DNA of 5,997 bases from Clostridiales bacterium (GTDB taxonomy: Bacteria > Bacillota > Clostridia > Oscillospirales > CAG-272), in assembly GCA_019415985.1 (NCBI GenBank), contig DXYE01000145.1, positions 1 through 5,997 on the forward strand, written 5' to 3'. This document shows positions 4,004-5,997 of this stretch, piece after piece; the first letter of the stretch is position 1; each line of letters starts with the position of its first letter. The notes beneath the pieces are model-generated. The model saw only the letters and a program-made list of their open reading frames with translations. It made no database searches and had not been told where the DNA came from. The translations under genes and the position numbers were made by a program.

Positions 4004-5446
4004 ATGAAAAAAGCCACTCAGATAGAGTCAGCGCCGGTATTTTGGTACTTTGAAAAAATATGTGCTATTCCGCACGGTTCAGGCGACATGGATGCCTTGA
4101 GTGAATACTGTATGCGGTTTGCAGAAGAAAACGGTTTACAAGCCGTTTGCGACGAGGCAAAAAATGTGGTGATCTATAAGCCGGGTACAAAGGGCTATGA
4201 AAATGCTGAGCCGGTTATTCTCCAGGGGCATCTTGACATGGTGTGCCAGAAAACAGAAGATTCAACCATGGACTTTGCAAAAGACGGGATAGAGGCTTTT
4301 ACAGACGGTGATTTTATAAAAGCAAAAGGGACAACCCTGGGCGCCGATAACGGCATTGCCGTATCGATGATCATGACCATATTGGCGAGTCGGAATCTGC
4401 CCCATCCGCCGATCGAAGCGGTTTTTACAACCGATGAAGAAATAGGCATGCTTGGAGCCCAAAGGCTGGACACCGCCGTTTTGAAGGGCAGAAGAATGAT
4501 CAATCTGGACGCGGAGGAAGCGGAGATCCTGACCGTTTCCTGCGCGGGGGGCAGTGATTGTAAGCTGATCCTTCCGTTTGATAGAAAAGTCGTGCGCGGT
4601 ACGAAAATTCTATTGGAGATCCAAAATTTGAAAGGCGGCCATTCCGGCGTTGATATCGATAAGGGCCGTGTAAATGCCAACGTATTGGCGGGGAGAATTT
4701 TGCATCATGCGAGGAAAACGACGGCGTATGATATCCTAAAAATCAATGGCGGAACGAAAGGAAACGCCATTCCCTTTTGCTGTAAAGCGGAACTTGTCAC
4801 GGCAGACGCGGAAAGTTTTATACAGGTACTTGAAGACTATTGTTCTGTTGTAAAAAGGGAGATCGGAGACAGGGAAGAACAGTGTTCGATCCGTCTAACG
4901 ATGGAAGCGGCCGGTGAGTTTGAGGTTTTGGACTCTGTCGCCCGGGACAAGCTGTTATACATGCTGTTGATGACGCCAAACGGTGTGGTGGACATGAGTG
5001 CGGAAATAGACGGTTTGGTTGAAACCTCATTGAATCTGGGGATTCTGATGACAGAAGCGGACGGAATTGTTCTGCAGTACGCTCTGAGGAGCAATAAAAA
5101 ATCCGCCCTGACTTATCTGGAGGACAAGCTCGCGGCGTTTGCCTCCTATAACGATTGCCGCTTCGGCATATCCGGCCGGTATGTCCCCTGGGAATTTAAA
5201 AAGGATTCGCCGCTCCAACAATTGTATATGGATGCTTTTTGCGAAAAGTTTGGGCACAAACCTCAAATTGCCGCCATCCATGCCGGGCTGGAATGCGCGG
5301 TGTTTGCGCAGAAAATGGAGGGCTTGGATTGTATTGCGATTGGCCCGGATATGTTTGACGTGCATACGGTAAATGAAAAACTAAGCATTTCTTCCACCAC
5401 GGAAATTTTCGAGCTGCTATGTGTCGTGCTCGAAAGATGCAAATAA
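4004..5446 (+). CDS. pepD: Aminoacyl-histidine (Xaa-His) dipeptidase PepD, M20 family
   Basis: A 480-residue cytoplasmic zinc dipeptidase that splits dipeptides such as Xaa-His (carnosinase-like, M20C). Family motifs are in order: GHLDMV (H76 and D78, metal and catalytic), LGADNG (D115, bridging ligand), TTDEEIGM (E145 catalytic, E146 ligand), NLDAEE (D169), GGHSG (H213, lid domain), HAGLEC (426-431) and PDMFDVHTVNE (H454, metal ligand near the C-terminus). Length is typical for the family, so the gene is complete. RBS GAGGG (3993-3997) lies 6 nt before the ATG at 4004 and only 3 nt before a tandem ATG at 4001; either start changes one residue. The frame upstream is open into the recombinase, which is attributed to insertion. 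With the OPT peptide transporter 62 bp downstream it forms a peptide uptake and breakdown pair. Confident. Confidence 0.93.
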   Translation: MKKATQIESAPVFWYFEKICAIPHGSGDMDALSEYCMRFAEENGLQAVCDEAKNVVIYKPGTKGYENAEPVILQGHLDMVCQKTEDSTMDFAKDGIEAFTDGDFIKAKGTTLGADNGIAVSMIMTILASRNLPHPPIEAVFTTDEEIGMLGAQRLDTAVLKGRRMINLDAEEAEILTVSCAGGSDCKLILPFDRKVVRGTKILLEIQNLKGGHSGVDIDKGRVNANVLAGRILHHARKTTAYDILKINGGTKGNAIPFCCKAELVTADAESFIQVLEDYCSVVKREIGDREEQCSIRLTMEAAGEFEVLDSVARDKLLYMLLMTPNGVVDMSAEIDGLVETSLNLGILMTEADGIVLQYALRSNKKSALTYLEDKLAAFASYNDCRFGISGRYVPWEFKKDSPLQQLYMDAFCEKFGHKPQIAAIHAGLECAVFAQKMEGLDCIAIGPDMFDVHTVNEKLSISSTTEIFELLCVVLERCK

Positions 5447-5476
5447 AATATTCTGAAATGCGGCGGCAATATTCTG
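5447..5476. repeat. 9-bp direct repeat AATATTCTG in the pepD-OPT spacer
   Basis: AATATTCTG occurs at 5447-5455 and again at 5468-5476, with 21 bp between starts, about two helical turns. It lies just after the pepD stop codon. Two such sites on one face of the helix could bind a regulator, but the repeat is short and may be chance. No terminator or convincing promoter is visible in the spacer, so pepD and the transporter gene are probably co-transcribed. Confidence 0.3.
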
Positions 5477-5508
5477 TTTATGACGCGTGCGGAGAGGAAT
5501 GAAGAACT

Positions 5509-5997
5509 ATGGATAACAAAGATTTTAAGCCATATATTCCAGCGGAAAAAATTACTCCCGAAATTACGATAACTTCTATCGTTATGGGCGTGCTGTTGGC
5601 CGTTATATTTGGCGCGGCAAACGCTTATTTAGGGTTGCGGGTGGGTATGACCGTTTCGGCGTCCATACCCGCGGCGGTCATCGCCATGGGCGTCATCCGT
5701 GTCATTATGCGCAAAAATTCTATTCTGGAGAGCAATATTGTGCAGACCATCGGTTCGGCCGGCGAGTCGTTGGCGGCCGGTGCCATCTTTACGCTGCCGG
5801 CCCTGTTTTTGTGGGCGGCGGAGGGCAAGGTGGATAAGCCGGGCCTATGGGAAATCACCGCGATTGCTCTTATTGGCGGGTTGCTTGGCGTGTTTTTTAT
5901 GGTCCCGCTCCGCAATGCCCTTATCGTGAAAGAGCATGGGGTACTTCCCTATCCGGAGGGAACCGCCTGTTCTGAGGTGCTTCTGGCTGGAGAAGAA
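5509..5997 (+). CDS. OPT-family oligopeptide transporter (5' part, cut by window end)
   Basis: The first 163 residues of a membrane transporter that takes up oligopeptides, or in some members metal-chelate compounds. The short N-terminus (MDNKDFKPYIPAEKITPEIT) leads into the first membrane helix with the family pattern LLAVIFGAANAYLGLRVGMTVSASIPAAV. Then come NIVQTIGSAGESLAAGAIFTLPAL, another helix near 115-135, and PYPEGTACSEVL (about 150-161), all characteristic of bacterial OPT proteins. Members are usually over 600 residues, so most of the gene lies beyond the window. The ATG at 5509 is the only reasonable start because an in-frame TGA lies at 5500-5502; GGAGAGG (5491-5497) is 11 nt upstream, slightly far. 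It follows pepD after 62 bp, consistent with an operon for peptide import and hydrolysis. Confidence 0.92.
   Translation, partial: MDNKDFKPYIPAEKITPEITITSIVMGVLLAVIFGAANAYLGLRVGMTVSASIPAAVIAMGVIRVIMRKNSILESNIVQTIGSAGESLAAGAIFTLPALFLWAAEGKVDKPGLWEITAIALIGGLLGVFFMVPLRNALIVKEHGVLPYPEGTACSEVLLAGEE

Larger units (their letters stand above)
2399..5446 (+). other. Uninterrupted recombinase-pepD reading frame across the element/host junction
   Basis: No in-frame stop codon occurs between the recombinase start and the pepD stop at 5444-5446, giving a theoretical protein of 1015 residues (1022 from the ATG at 2378). The joining segment (about residues 485-535: SGCSDKACATPPTK through NIKNARGYM) resembles neither protein and covers a terminator hairpin, a promoter and the pepD ribosome binding site. 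This is best read as two genes joined by insertion and not as a functional fusion: pepD alone has the full family length and its own signals. An automatic annotation may call it one gene. Confidence 0.8.

Noticed and set aside
3484..5365. Several long minus-strand reading frames opposite the recombinase and pepD
   Set aside because: They lie opposite well-conserved genes, show no recognisable motifs and lack ribosome binding sites.
2378..5446. A genuine recombinase-dipeptidase fusion enzyme
   Set aside because: pepD alone has full family length, its own promoter and ribosome binding site, and the joining segment resembles neither protein and contains a terminator. An accidental frame union by insertion is the simpler reading.
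1..5997. CRISPR array, tRNA, rRNA or insertion sequence
   Set aside because: No regularly spaced repeats, cloverleaf-like sequence, ribosomal RNA motifs or transposase-like protein were seen on either strand.

Overview
The window looks like the right-hand end of an integrated temperate phage or integrative element sitting next to two host genes, in a Bacillota genome and most likely a Clostridia. The signs are strong purine-rich ribosome binding sites, consensus sigma-A-type promoters, and an ImmA / large serine recombinase lysogeny module. No taxon can be fixed from sequence reading alone.

Layout. Positions 1-273 are a control region without a credible gene. It holds a near-consensus rightward promoter (22-50), a leftward promoter (158-186) that faces it, and three copies of a 16-bp palindromic operator, one lying exactly in the spacer of the leftward promoter. 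A Shine-Dalgarno-like sequence at 1-9 on the minus strand suggests that a cro-like early gene begins just outside the window on the left. Positions 274-1793 are a translationally coupled pair: a Cro/CI-type repressor and an ImmA/IrrE metallopeptidase with an unusual cysteine-rich tail. Positions 1924-2256 encode a small membrane protein with a SHOCT-like C-terminus. From 2399 a large serine recombinase is encoded. Host DNA follows: pepD (aminoacyl-histidine dipeptidase, 4004-5446, with its own promoter at 3951-3979) and the start of an OPT-family oligopeptide transporter (5509 to the window end).

Two things go beyond a routine annotation. First, the small membrane gene is flanked by two compact leftward units, each with a promoter, a 5' hairpin and an intrinsic terminator, predicting minus-strand RNAs of about 73 and 80 nt. 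In all four hairpins the imperfect pairs are G.U on the minus strand but A.C on the plus strand, so the minus-strand RNA appears to be the selected product. Second, the recombinase frame has no stop codon of its own. It runs in frame through a bidirectional terminator hairpin (3892-3926) and into pepD, giving an uninterrupted frame to 5446. If transcription stops at that hairpin, the integrated-state integrase mRNA would have no stop codon, and the excised circle would give the protein a different C-terminus.

How the parts may work together (inference): the repressor binds the operators and silences leftward early transcription; ImmA destroys the repressor on induction; the recombinase excises the element; the two antisense-oriented RNAs and the junction without a stop codon could add control over the ImmA-membrane protein-integrase transcript. 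The host pair pepD-OPT would import and hydrolyse peptides.
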